NCBI GenBank assembly: GCA_027625915.1
Contig: JANTQA010000060.1
Coordinates: 7,006,001 to 7,070,000 of the forward strand
Reading direction: 5' to 3'
Origin: Anaeramoeba flamelloides
Taxonomy: Eukaryota; Metamonada; Anaeramoebidae
Length of the DNA stretch: 64,000 nt
This document shows positions 33,886 through 46,129 of this stretch, in pieces. The translations under genes and the position numbers were made by a program. The first letter of the stretch is position 1. Each line of letters opens with the position of its first letter. The notes under the pieces are model-generated. The model was not told the DNA's origin, did not search any database, and saw only the letters and a list, made by a program, of their open reading frames with translations.

Positions 33886-35090
33886 AAAAAATATATATAA
33901 CTTTTATCTACAATATCTTCCTCATTTGTTTTGTCCCCCTTTCCAATATCTTCTTGACTAGAGATGATATTATTTGAATTAATTTTATTTTTTAGGGGAT
34001 TATTTGAATTATTGTTAAAGTTTTTTCTTTTTGATCTTATTTATATAAATTAATTGATGTTTTTACTTTATCCCTTTTTATTATTTAACTTTCTATACAA
34101 GTTTGGTTATATCTACACTTTACACACTGCCACATGTTTTTTTTTTTACTTTGGGATACTTCTTACTCATAATAAGAAATTTCAACCAGGGAAAAACTAT
34201 ATAAATATTTTGTAAATGGTTAGTTTTATTTTAATTATAATTTAATGTATCTGTTGTTAAATACCCCCCCCACCCATTTACACAATTATATTAACTTTTA
34301 TTTTGAAAATTTAAAAGAGTTTTAATACTGACTTTATTATTTACCACATCCCATAAATTTATAATCTTTTTATTTAACAATATTAAAATTATTATTATTC
34401 ATTAAAATAATAGAAAAAATCTTTTTATGTTAATTAAAAAACTAAGATTTTTTAATTATATTAATTTCATGATTTTTACTAGAAAATGATATATATATAT
34501 ATATATATACTTTAATTATATAAAATTTTTATTTCTTTTACCTAATTTTCTAATTTTTAATTTAATTTAATTTGTGTAAAAAAGACTACCCATTTAAGTA
34601 ATTACCATAATTCCAAAGTTTTAAAATTGAATTCAAGCCCCCCATTTTTAATATCTTTGTCGTTTAAGTTTCAAGTAATAAATTAATTAATCGGGGCTGT
34701 TATTTTTTTCTCAATTTTCTTAAATCCAATAAAACCTAAAATTCAATTTTTTTGGTTATTTTTCTGAAGTAAAAAAATTGTTTTAATATTTTTCATTTCT
34801 GATTTGGGGTATTTCCTAATTGAACAATTGTCCAATTTTCTAATTATATGGTTTATTTTTCTGTTTATTTTATTTTATTTTATTTCCCAGTTAAATTTTT
34901 GAAATTCATTTTTTGAAATGAAAAAGATTAATTAATTTTATTAACCTTAAAAAAAATAATAAAAATAAAATAAAATAATTTTAGTATTGTTTGAAAATGT
35001 TTTTCAATACATTGTGACCCCTATTCTGACAATTTTACCACATCTTTATCAAACAAACAAAAAAAAAAAAAAAAAAAGAATCGGTATATG
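33886..35090. other. Gene-free AT-rich stretch with TA microsatellite
   Basis: A (TA)n run at 34490-34510, a C run with CCCACCC at 34264-34276, and poly(A) at 35059-35077. No gene was recognised. Confidence 0.5.
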
Positions 35091-36125
35091 TAAACCCAAT
35101 TCCAAAAATTGGGGCACACCTTCAAAATCAATTTAATTCCAAGAAAAGTGGTATTTGACTCTTAAATAGAAACATTAGATATTAACAATCAATGTAAATA
35201 ATTTTAAAGTTAATTATTTATCATTTTTTTTTTCATTATTTTTTGATTTTTGATTTTCAATAATTGTTTTGATTTTTTTTGGATTCTTTTTTTTTCAAAA
35301 CTTTTCAAAAATCTCAAAATCACTTTAAAATGAAATTGAAAAGTTTTCATTCTGATCACAAAAAAAAATTTTTTTTTTCTCAAAAAGAAAAAAGATTCTT
35401 TTTTTATCGAGAAAAAAATTTTTTGAAAAAAAATCATGATATGGTGTGCTAGGGCACATGGCCTACAAACAGAATTTATTATTATTTATGGAAGTGTGGA
35501 TACTGAATGTATTATTGATGATATTATCAAAAAAATCAAAGGAAATTCAACTCGCTAATTCAGAATTTTGTGAGTTGAAATGGATTTTCCAAAAGGATGG
35601 AGCTTGTCCACACACTTCAAAAAAAAACACAAACTTGCTTAAATCGGGGATGTAATGTTCTGGACCCTTGACCCCCAATTCCACAAATTTAAATCCAATT
35701 GGGAATTTATTGATACTAAACTGAAAAATTGTAACCTAATAACGAAGAAGAATTTTTAAAATTTTCACTAATGTATGAAATACTTTGAGTTGGAAAACCT
35801 AAGATAATTAGTAAACCCTATATTTTAAAGGATAGATTTAGTTATCAAAAGCCAAACTGAATCTATTAATAGTTTTTATTAATTTTTCTTTCAATAAAAA
35901 TGGATTTTTTGGTAACCGTGTTCCAAAAATAGGGGCACACTTTTTTTTATTTTTTCTTTTTTATTTTTCGAATTGAATGTTAAATTTACTATAAAATATA
36001 TAAATAGTATTAATTAAATACTTTCAGGTCTTTTATTATTTTAATGTTCAAGTATCATGTATTTTGGAGGATATTTTTATTAATGTAATTTTTTTTTTGT
36101 GTCCCATTTTTTAGAATTGAGTTTA
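35091..36125 (+). mobile_element. Decayed Tc1-like DNA transposon
   Basis: Left end AAACCCAATTCCAAAAATTG; right end TTTTTTAGAATTGAGTTTA is the inverted repeat, each beside TA. Between 35434 and 35760 the plus strand holds Tc1-family transposase pieces: MIWCARAHGLQTEFIIIYGS (like the VMVWGC...LVFIEG block), then in other frames WIFQKDGACPHTSKK (the second catalytic Asp block, QDNAPCHTS-like) and PNSTNLNPIGNLL (SPDLNPIEN-like). In the last block the catalytic Glu is Gly. Frame changes and stops show that it is dead. A second left-end-like sequence at about 35914 (GTGTTCCAAAAATAGGGGCA) suggests that a 210-bp relative (35912-36125) occupies the right end. Confidence 0.8.
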
Positions 36126-38087
36126 TATACGGATAAGGATTTTATGGTTTTTTTCAACATCAAAGTAAATATGTTTTTTGAAATCAGTTTCTATCAAGTC
36201 GAAAATTTATTTTTCAAGTAAAATTAAAAGTAATATTACCAATATAAAAGCAAAAATGGCCATTTTTTTATCATTTTTTATTAAATTAACTTTTTAAGAA
36301 TATATTTAAGTTCTAATTTTGAATCAAGTGTCTGTATAGTTAGGATAGTAATCATTCTAACAATTCATAAAAATTTTTGTTCATGGGGTTTTTGAAAAGG
36401 GAGTTTGAAAAACAAGGACAAAAAAACTCACAATTTTTTTTTTACTTTTATACCCCCAATATGGATTTAGTATCTAGATAAACTTTAAAGAATTGAATTT
36501 TTAAAAATTTTAAAAAAAAATTATTCATAAAAAATATAACATAATTTTTTTATAAGAGGTATCAAATCTTTCGAAATTTACATTTTAATGGTAATTTATA
36601 GTGAACCAATAAGTAATATATAAAAAACCTTTTGGTATTAATTTTTTTTAGAATTTTATTGTTATTTAAATTTTTGATTGGTCTGTAAATAAATTGACAT
36701 TTTTTTTTATTCTTTACCCTAATAAAGGTCAATTCTATGTGAAAAAAAGATACCATTTACTTTTTGAAGTTAAGATTCAAAATACGCTTATTTATTATTC
36801 ATTACGAATAATTTATATTGATAATATTTCCATCTTTTATTGATATCAGATCCCCAACATCTAATTTAAGATGATGTATAAATATTTTATCAATTTTTAA
36901 TTTTTTAGTGGAACTAAAAACTACATGACTAAAAATTAATGAATATCCTTGATTCAAAAATATTCATACCCTTTGGATAATAAGTTCGTAGAAATATTTT
37001 TTTTTATTTCATTTTTGAATAAAATATATAATTGATCGACCAATCAGAGAATTGTGAACAAAATTAAAAAAAATTGTATATCTATTGTTATAATATAATT
37101 ATTTTCCATTCTTTTATGTTTTTTGTTCATATTGTTAATATTTATATAATCAATTTTAAACCGAAATTCTGTCTCTATTTTTTTTTTTTTGTGAAATTCA
37201 AATAGGTTTTTTGACACTAAATACTCATGCTCTTGGTTTTGTACCTATAATACTTCAAGAAAAAATCACTGGTCGGGTTGATTAATTAATATTAGTTGAT
37301 AATTAAATACGATTTCTTTAATTCTAGATTCATTTAGAAATAATGAACACTTTATATATATATATAAAATTAATATTTCATTCTCAATTAAGAGCCAATA
37401 TTCGCCTAATTTTGTGACCTTTAGATATTAATTTTATAACTAAGAATACTTTTATAAACTTTAATCAATGGAAAGCCAAGGGATCTCGTTTATTTCAACA
37501 TTTAGGATAATTCTCAAAAATTTTATTTAACAATTGTAATTTGATATTTACCTTGAAAAGGCTTGAAAATAAAAAATATCTTACTATAATAGTTTGAACT
37601 TCATTTTAGAATGCATTCAAGTTTAATGTTAATAATACCAATAAATTGGAATAAAGTGGATCAATCATGAATTAAAGGATTTTAAAATTACTTTTTGAAT
37701 TTAAGGTATTTTTATCCAAAATTGCATTAATTTTTTTGGATCGAAAAATATTTTTTTAAAGTTCCCTCAAAATTGATATCTAAATATATAAATATAGATA
37801 TATTTTTACTTTGTTTCTTTCAAGAAATATCTTTATTTTTGTGTTACAATAAATAATTTTTTCTTTTCAAAAAAAAACCCAAACAAACCAAAAAACAAAA
37901 TTATATTTGTCCTTTCCATCAACAAACAATCAAATAAGTCTATTTTTTTTAAGTGGTTATATTGTTTTTCAACACACATGATCCCTATAATTACCAGAGT
38001 CAATAAATCTCTTATCCCAATAAAAATGAAAAACTTTTCATTTTATATATTTTTATCTTTTTGAGTTTTTTCTTTCATTTTATTATA
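36126..38087. other. Intergenic stretch with unassigned coding traces
   Basis: The minus strand at about 36559-36950 reads protein-like (SLIFSHVVFSSTKKLKIDK; FIHHLKLDVGDLISIKDGN; ELTFIRVKNKKKCQFIYRPI). On the plus strand, a 25-codon stretch at 37203-37285 (LNTHALGFVPIILQEKITGR) follows an acceptor-like pyrimidine tract. Neither was assigned to a family. No zinc-ribbon exon for the downstream Brf1 gene was found here. Confidence 0.3.
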
Positions 38088-41065
38088 ATGAATGATCAAA
38101 ATTCAACATATTTCACAAATAACACATACAGTTTAGAAAACGATGATTTTGTGAACGAGCTAGAATTTCAAAAAAATGGAGAAAGAACAACACTTTATGG
38201 ATCGAATATCAATGAATTTGATACAGCTAAACATTTTCTAGATCACTTTACAATAAACAAATACCAATCCTCGCAAAAAGTATTGTTTGGTTACATTTTT
38301 TTTAATTCTTGAACAATCACTCAAGCTTTCTCAAAATATTTCTTTTTGTTTTTATTTTTTTTTTTATGTTTTTTAAAAAAAATACTTGAAAATTTGAATT
38401 GTCTGTTTTTCAAGATCAAATCATATAAATTAATAACAAATATTTGCAGAAAATTTTCATTTCCAAACCAAGTTGAGAAACAAGCAAAACACCTTGTTGG
38501 TCAAGCGATGAACAAAGGCTGGTCGTAAGTTTTTTTTCCTTTCTTTTCTTTTTTAGCAAGTTAATGAGTTTTGTATTGCTGCTATCTGTCACTTTGCACA
38601 AGAAGGACGATTTTTTAACAATTACCATTCTTTTGATTTTGAATTAAGATCAGAATTAATATATACTGTCGATTTTAAACCGATTAAAGAATAAAGAATA
38701 ACGATAAATTACACAATAAAAAATTTACAAAAAAAGAACATCAATTTAATTCTGAAAAGTAAAAGGAATTTTTATTTGTTAATTTTTAAATGATCAAGAA
38801 AGCAAAACAACACTCGGAAATTTTGAGAGATACTCACTGAGCAATTTAAATGTATTTTTAACCCTCTAAGTTTGACAAAGTAAGGATTTTGTAAGATTCT
38901 TTAAGTAAAAATAACTCATTTGAGAAACGAAAAAAAAGTAAAAAAAAATCTTCGAGATCTCAAAAAGTCATCAAAGAACAACAATTCAAAACAATTGTTT
39001 GTCAAAATGATAAATTCCCTTGATTTTAAATTGTTATTGAGTGTCTCTCTTTCGGCACTTTTTTCTAAAAATGGCCATCCTTTTTCATTGTTGATTTTTG
39101 GAGATCGATCGTACACCATAGGTTGGTTTGCTTTTATTTGGTATTAGGTACTCATAAAAATTACTAAAATTATTTTAATCCATTTCAGAAAATTATTTTT
39201 AACCCTAATGACTTGACCCTTAACACAAAACAATTTCTTTCAATAAATTATGAATACACATTCCAGATCCTGAAAAAATTTATTCAAAAAAAAATTAATC
39301 ATTTGCTCATTTTACTCTTTTTAATAACTTCACTTATAATAACTATTATTGGTTAATAAAAGATCTTTGATCACAAAATATTTTTCAAAAGATATTTTAC
39401 AATTTAAGTTGGAAAATCCAATTTTTCCGATTTCCAGTAATATTTTTTGAAATTTTTGTAAAAAATTTGAAAAATTTTTTATTCACAGTTAATTGGTTAT
39501 TTTAATATTTTTAAAAAGTATTTTGAATTTAATAAATATTTTTCAAATAGGGAACTAATTATTTGGAAGATCAAAGAATTATTTATTGTTTGGAATTGAA
39601 ATTTTTTTTTTTTTTTGATTTTCCGTTAGGTTTTGCAAGATTCAAAAGAATAAAGTAAAATCTATATGATTTTACTCGATTCTTTTGAATTCTGGAAAAG
39701 CTAGGCACTTGACGGCACCTGGAGAACACTCTCGTTAGTTTTTTTTTTTAATTTTAGAAATAAACCGAAAATTTTAAATAAATTTTCAGTTTATTTCTCA
39801 AAATAAAAAAAAAACATAACGACAAACAACATATACTTTTGTTGAATCACCCCTCTTCAATAATAAAATAAAATAAAATAAAATAAAAACACCTTTTTTT
39901 GAAGTTATTTCTGAGATAAACATTATTTAATTCAATAGTTTGTGTATCATTTTCTTAAACAAAATATCTTTTTTACATTTATTAATCAAAAATAATTTTA
40001 TCTTTTTCTTATTTTTTTATTAACCACTTTTGAACTTTTTTATTTTTAAAAAAAAAAATAAATAGAGGCGGAGAAAAAGGGAAAATTATAACAACATGTT
40101 GCCTTTACATTATTATTCGAGAAAATCAAATACTGTGTTTAATTCATCAATTATTACAAATCATTGATTGCGATCTTAAAACATTTCATCGGTAATTATT
40201 TAAAGTCTGTAATATTGTAGGTATAGGCATACCAAAAATCGATTATTTAAAATTTGTTGATTTAATTTTTTCAATCCATCCAAAATTAAAATGCGACATT
40301 GTCGATAATATTGAAGAAAATGAAGAATTTATAAAAAAAAAGCAAATGTTGCAATGTTCGAAGCAGCTGGTTGAGATTTTAACAAATTCCTGGTTAAATC
40401 AAGGAAAAGAAATATTTTCATCCTTAATTGCATCGATATATCTCGTTACCAAAACCTTTGGATATGAGACAAACATCGAAGAACTTGCAGATATCATTAG
40501 TTATCCACTCATTAGGAGAATAGAATATAAAATTAAAACCTTAAAAAAATTACTGTTTGGGTTAACCAAATATATTCCTTGGACAGACGAAAATTTTAAT
40601 TTACAAGATTTTGAAGAATCGTTGAACTTTATTTTAACAAATATCAAATTTTTACATTGGTTCGACAAAAAAAAATGCAAAGAAAAAGGAATTGATGGGA
40701 TTTTCGATCGAGTGTCTCACAGAAGAAGAAAGGATCAAAACCAAACCCAGAGTCAAAGTAATGAAAAAAATGAAATTACAGAAAATCAACAAATTACTAT
40801 GAATACCAAACCAACAATTTCAAAAAGTAATCAAAAATATTTGGAGTTCCAAAAATTATCAAATCCAGAAATTGAACAAGACTCTAGAAAATTGGAACAG
40901 CAGTTAGCAAAGGAATTTGATGACGAAACAATCAATTGGTATTTAGCAACTGAAGAACAGATCCGTTCAAGAACCTTATTACAAAATTTGTTTTTCCAAA
41001 ATGAAAATAAAAAAAAAAAAAAAAGGAAAAGGAAAAATACTAGAAAAAGAAAATATTTTAAATGA
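38088..41065 (+). CDS. BRF1: Brf1-like TFIIIB subunit (TFIIB family)
   Basis: Exons 38088-38279, 38415-38524 and 40066-41065 (introns 135 bp phase 0 and 1541 bp phase 2). The joined sequence gives LENDDFVNELEF, then the first cyclin fold (KFSFPNQVEKQAKHLVGQA; KGKIITTCCLYIIIRENQ; LLQIIDCDL), the second (SKQLVEILTNSWLNQGKEIF; SLIASIYLVTKTFGY), and near residue 385 the Brf1 homology block DDETINWYLATEEQIRSR, like IDDLEIDRYILNESEARVK in human BRF1. The family recruits TBP and RNA polymerase III to tRNA and 5S genes. Two oddities: one in-frame TAA at 40193-40195 crosses an otherwise continuous frame, and no N-terminal zinc ribbon is visible. A further upstream exon is possible. The family assignment is firm; whether this copy is functional is not. 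Confidence 0.78.
39627..39720. repeat. Palindromic repeat R5, intron copy
   Basis: GATTCAAAAGAATAAAGTAA...CTCGATTCTTTTGAATTCTG folds on itself and is followed by CTAGGCACTTGACGGCAC. It is homologous to the second unit at 25195-25400. Confidence 0.7.
39838..39890 (+). repeat. Retroposon-like 3' tail with (AAAAT)n
   Basis: TTTTGTTGAATCACCCCTCT, then TCAATAATAAAATAAAATAAA and further AAAAT units. The same roughly 30-base tail precedes a poly(A) at 61464-61506, where it ends a unit with target duplications, so this is probably the 3' end of a second member of that family. Confidence 0.5.
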
Positions 41066-41439
41066 TCAAATATTCATTGATTATTAATGTGTAAAATTTT
41101 TAGTTTATAAAAATTTGTCATTCCTGGTATATATTATCTTATTTTTAGTTGATTACATATATCAGCATCAATACCTATGCTAGCTTTTCATTAAAATGAT
41201 TATGTTTGCAGTATTGTGCTTTTATAAAAACATTCTTCTTTTGTTCAAATATTTTCAATTATTGAAGATCTATTAAATTATTTTTGAAAAAAAAAAAACA
41301 ATTTTTTTTTGATAATTAATTTAAATATTTTTTTTTAATATTAATTTATTAAGAATAAATACGAAATTTTCTGAATAAAACTAATAAAAATTATTATCAA
41401 ATTTTTATAATTTAATATTTTTAAAGACTTATAATCCAA
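41066..41439. other. Short gene-free stretch
   Basis: 3' flank of the Brf1 gene; nothing was recognised. Confidence 0.5.
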
Positions 41440-41988
41440 GTAACTAAAATTCATAAATGTTAACACGATTAAAGGAGTTAAAAGAATCACAATAATTCAA
41501 TTTCCTTTAAATTGGAATATAATTTTGATTTTTGTAATATTAATAAATCATTTTTTCATCTTTTTTGTTTTTTGCATTCCTTTCTTTTTTTTAGAATTAC
41601 GTAATCTGTTTAAATTTGATCAAATTTTTTAGAACAATTGATGGATATTGTATTGTAGTTGAGATCTTTTAAATAGATGAACTTAAATAAAATTAGTTGG
41701 TTGTATCTAACAATTTGATCGATCAATAATTCTGAATATAATTTCAACAAATTTATCAATGTTTTTTTTGTTTTACACTCTCCGAAATTTAGTTTCAGAC
41801 CCTTGATTTATTGTATTAATAATTATTTTTTTTTTGATTTGTTGGTATTGTAATTTATAAAGAAGTTTTAACATTTAAATTGGTTAATGGATCTATTTTG
41901 GCATTTCTACCATAATTTTTTTAAAAGGTTTTTTTTTTTACAAAAAAAATCTATTTTGCTATTTTTACAATTATGAATTAGAGTTTAT
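41440..41988 (-). mobile_element. Tc1/mariner-type non-autonomous element, copy D2
   Basis: Left end AACTAAAATTCATAAATGTT, right end TTATGAATTAGAGTTTATA. The interior matches D1 (19419-19956) through AATCACAATAATTCAATTTC, GATCGATCAAT and ATTTCAACAAATTTATCAAT. Its ends are more eroded than those of D1. Confidence 0.6.
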
Positions 41989-43345
41989 ATTTCAAAAATT
42001 CTATCTCAAAAAAAACCAATATTTTGAAAAAATTATTATTTAGTATTTGATTACAACTAAATATTAAATCTTTTTGATAAATCTCTTTTTAACCTTATAA
42101 ATATATTAAAACTTGATCTTATAAAAATTTAAAAATAAACTATTTTTCAGTCAAAGGGGTCCAGTGGTAATTAGTGATTGTATCTGACGAAAGTTTTTTT
42201 TGGATATTAGAATTAAAATTTATTTTAGAAATTTTCAAAATTGAAATTATTTTTTCAAATTTTTGTTTTTTTTTTTTTATTTAAGAAATAATTCAGTTGT
42301 AAAAAATTAATTTTTTTGGCAAGATCAATAGTCACTTGGTAAAAACGTGTTATTCAAAGTTTATTGAAATTGTGGAAATGGTTGTTGAGAAATCATATTG
42401 ATTTCTATTGGAATTTTATTCAATCTTTGATCCTCATATTTGAATAATAAACATGAAAAATTTTCACTACATTTTCATTTCTTTTTTCAAATAGATACTA
42501 CAAATCCCAACCAACTTCGTTTGTGTACTTAATTTCTAAAAGAAAAGTATTTAAAACAAAATGGAAATCGTTTCATATTTATTATTCAAATACCTAAAGA
42601 AGATCAAAGTAAACATTCTTGTTTTTCTAAATATTCCAAAGAATTTGAGTTTTTCAATTTTTAAGAAAATTTATTGATTTACTTGTTTTATTTCAGACGT
42701 ATATCAACTCTTCTTTGATGTCTATTATTTTTCTTATTTATGATTTGTTCTTCAAAGGCCAATTATATAAAATAATTGATGTTTGAAAAAAAATATTAAC
42801 CCCTTTGAATGAAATAAAGTTTATAATCAAAAACTCAAAAAAAAGTAAATCAAAACGATTTAATAAACATTAACTATATATTTTGTGATTATAAATTCAA
42901 TAAAAAAAGGATAATAAAAACTTTTTTATTAATCACTATAAATATGTTAAAAGATTTTACAGAGTCTTAATTCTTAAAAAGTTAATTTGAAGTTTTCTGG
43001 AACAGCATTTTTTAAAAGTAGACTTGAAAAAAATAAAAAAGAAATGAAATAAAAAAATGAAAAACAAATCAAAAACAAATCAAAAACAAAAGAAAAAGAA
43101 AGGTAAGGAAGTGAAATCTGAATAAATACATTTTTAAAAAAAAACAATTTTATTTTATTTTGGTGTATTAATATTTTTTACAAAATCAAATAATATAAGT
43201 TATTAACAATAAAAAAATAAGATAATTAATTCATTTTAAAATTTTTAAAATTCGATAAAATAATAAAGATTTAGTAGTAATATATTATTTTATGTTAATC
43301 CCATGCCGTAATTTTAAAATATATGAAGACATATATGGTGTTTGT
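41989..43345. other. Gene-free AT-rich stretch
   Basis: Lies between a mariner-type element and the 3' end of the nucleoside transporter gene. Contains AAAACAAATC repeats near 43065-43095. No gene was recognised. Confidence 0.5.
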
Positions 43346-46094
43346 TTATTTCAATGCCTTTATGAGTGGTATAAATATAAAACTTGTTGCCGATCCAACA
43401 GCCAGTCCGTATTGGAGTGAAAGAGTCTTTTCAAAATAAAATTTTAAATTAGGTAAAAAAATAAAAATATGATAGTTTTCTTAAAATATAACTTAATAAA
43501 AATGTATTACAAATTTATAATAAATAAAATATAAAAAAAATAAAATATAATGGAATTACCATTATAACAGCAGCTGTTGATCTTTCATTTTCTTTGACAC
43601 CGTCCGCAAATGGGCCCCTCATCATTGATATTGAGCCAGGGTATCCGTTTGTAATTGAGAAAATTATTATAATTATTATCGAAACACTATCTGTAAATAT
43701 TACCTTTTCAACACAAAGCATAAATAAAATGAAGAAAATAAGCCTCGATAATACAATTATTACTAAAAAATTATCTGAAAATAAATTTGGTATCCATCTT
43801 GGCAGTGTTCTCCCAAAAGTATCAACACTATTAAATAATGTGATTAATATTAAAGCAAACCAGCCAGTCGTGTTTAAATGATTTCTTGTTGATGGTATTT
43901 GTACCATTACTGAGGGGAACAGTGTCAAGGATATGAAAAAAGTAAAAAAAACAGAAAATGAAAATCGAGAAATTTTTTTATATAAAGACCAAAGTTTGAT
44001 TTCTTTAGGCGTATTGTTAGGTAAGAGGCTGTCATCTTCACCATTAATAAAATTGTTTTCAGAAAGATTGATTGGAGTATCAATTTCAATTTCGCTTGAA
44101 CAATACTTTAAATTATCTCCTTTTTCATTTTCAGTTATTATTAGATTACAATTTTCACTCTGGAGATAGTAAAAATATTTAGAAATATAATATTTTGCAA
44201 ATTGTGTATTGATTAGGATATAATACCCCACAGTTATCAAAAACACAATACACGAACTAGCTATAAAATATGCGAATGCAGAATTGCGAATCCCTTTTGT
44301 GGTTTGATGTGTAATACCTTTTGTAATCACTCGAAGAAACGAGACAATTATACCTGCAAAACCCTGTCCACTCATAATTGCGGTTGTATATTTTGGTTCA
44401 AAAATTGCAGCAAATCCAAAAACACCCCCCTGGCATATTCCTATAAGAAAATAAATATAATCAGGAAAAAAATCATTTGATTATAGTACACAGATTACAA
44501 AAAAAAAAAAAAAAATATTTTTAAAAACTTTTAAAACACTTTTGTAAAAAAACTATTGCTTCAGTTAATGAAATGACAAAAACAAGGAAATGATTTAAAC
44601 AAAAGATATAATATGTGTTACTTTTATGTAAAGAAAATTTCAAATATCCCAATGTAAAACATAATAAATTCAAATATTTTTTTCTGTAATCTGGTTACAA
44701 TTCTTGAAAAATAAACACAATTTCAAAAATTGTAGCTGACATTTAAAAATAAATAAAATATTTTGAGGTACTCAAGTAACAAATAATTATTAAATCTCAG
44801 TAATAATTCATTTTTAAATGATTATAAACATAAACTTTATCGATGTTAAAAGTTATAAAAAATTATTTTTAAAAAATCAAATATTTTTACAATGTATATT
44901 TAAAGAATAAATAAGAAATAAATTGAAAACTATACATTTAATTTTTAGTTGGTACACGTATTTAACAAATAAAACATAATATTTTCTTAAAAATTGAAAA
45001 AATCATTTTCTTATTGCCACATTAAAAAAAAAAAAAATTTTTTTTGATCTTAAAATAAAGATCAAATAAAATTCCAATAGAAATAAATATATTTTTATAT
45101 AATCGTTTTCTCATTGTTTCAATAATATTAGAATAATATTGTTTTTATTGTATGAATATAGGTTTTTCAATAAAAAAAAATTGCAAAAGAAATTAGGTTT
45201 CTCAAAAAGAAAAATAGAAAAAAAAAAAAAGCAAAAATGTCCAAAAATAAATACAAATTTGAAATTTCAAAATTAATTTTTTTCTTCTAATATCCATTCA
45301 AGTAATATAACCTTTGTAATTCAAAAACCACAACTACACCCCCAGTTGACTTGAAGATAGTTTATCAAAGTCTGAATTTTTAAAAATTTTAAAAAATCAA
45401 ATCCAAATCTTAAAAAAATTCTTATCAAAGTTAATAAAATGACTTAGAAAATTAAAATCGATTTTAAAAGTGCTAGTTTTTTTTTTTTTTTTTTAATAAA
45501 TAATAAGAATAAGTATCTAGTTGGCTATTAGAAAGGAAATCTGTGCTTTTAAGGTGACAAAAGATAATATATAATCATGAATTTTTATTGATCTTTGAAA
45601 ATGGAGTTTTCTGAATATAGAACAAATTGTTAATAATAAAAAACAAAAATCAAATAAATGAAATTTTTCAAAAATTAGAATTAAAATATAATTATCAGAG
45701 AATGTGGATGTTTTAAAAATGTTAGGAATTTATTTTTTTTTAGTTTTTCTCTATTTTCAAAAAGTTAAAAAAAATTTCAGAATTATTACTTTTTTAAAGT
45801 TTTCTGTTATAATAAAATAAGGAAAAAATCTTTAAATATGAGGTAGAAGTTGGATTCTGAAGAAAAGTGCCCTTTTTTTATAAAAAATTCTATTTCTTAT
45901 CAAAAGCCATAACTTTTAAAAAAATTTCATTCTGATAATCTCAAAAAAGAAAAGAAAAAAAGATCTCATTTTATAAAAAAGGTATATAAATAAATATATA
46001 TATATATAATTACCTAATAATAAGAAAATTTTATTTTAAAAAAAATTCTATCATCAAAAATTTTTAAAACTCAATACTTCCATATATAATTTGG

Positions 46095-46129
<35 letters not shown>

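Larger units (their letters stand above)
38525..40065 (+). other. Second intron of the Brf1 gene
   Basis: Donor GTAAGTTTTT after GGCTGGTC; acceptor AAATAG before 40066. It contains the R5 palindrome (39627-39720) and a retroposon-like 3' tail (39838-39890). Overlapping short frames at 38916-39147 were not recognised. Confidence 0.65.

Noticed and set aside
40193-40195. A reassigned genetic code with TAA as Gln
   Set aside because: The phosphatase, GIGYF, vWA, ENT and syntaxin frames have no internal TAA and most end in one, so a global reassignment does not fit; the TAA is treated as a local oddity.
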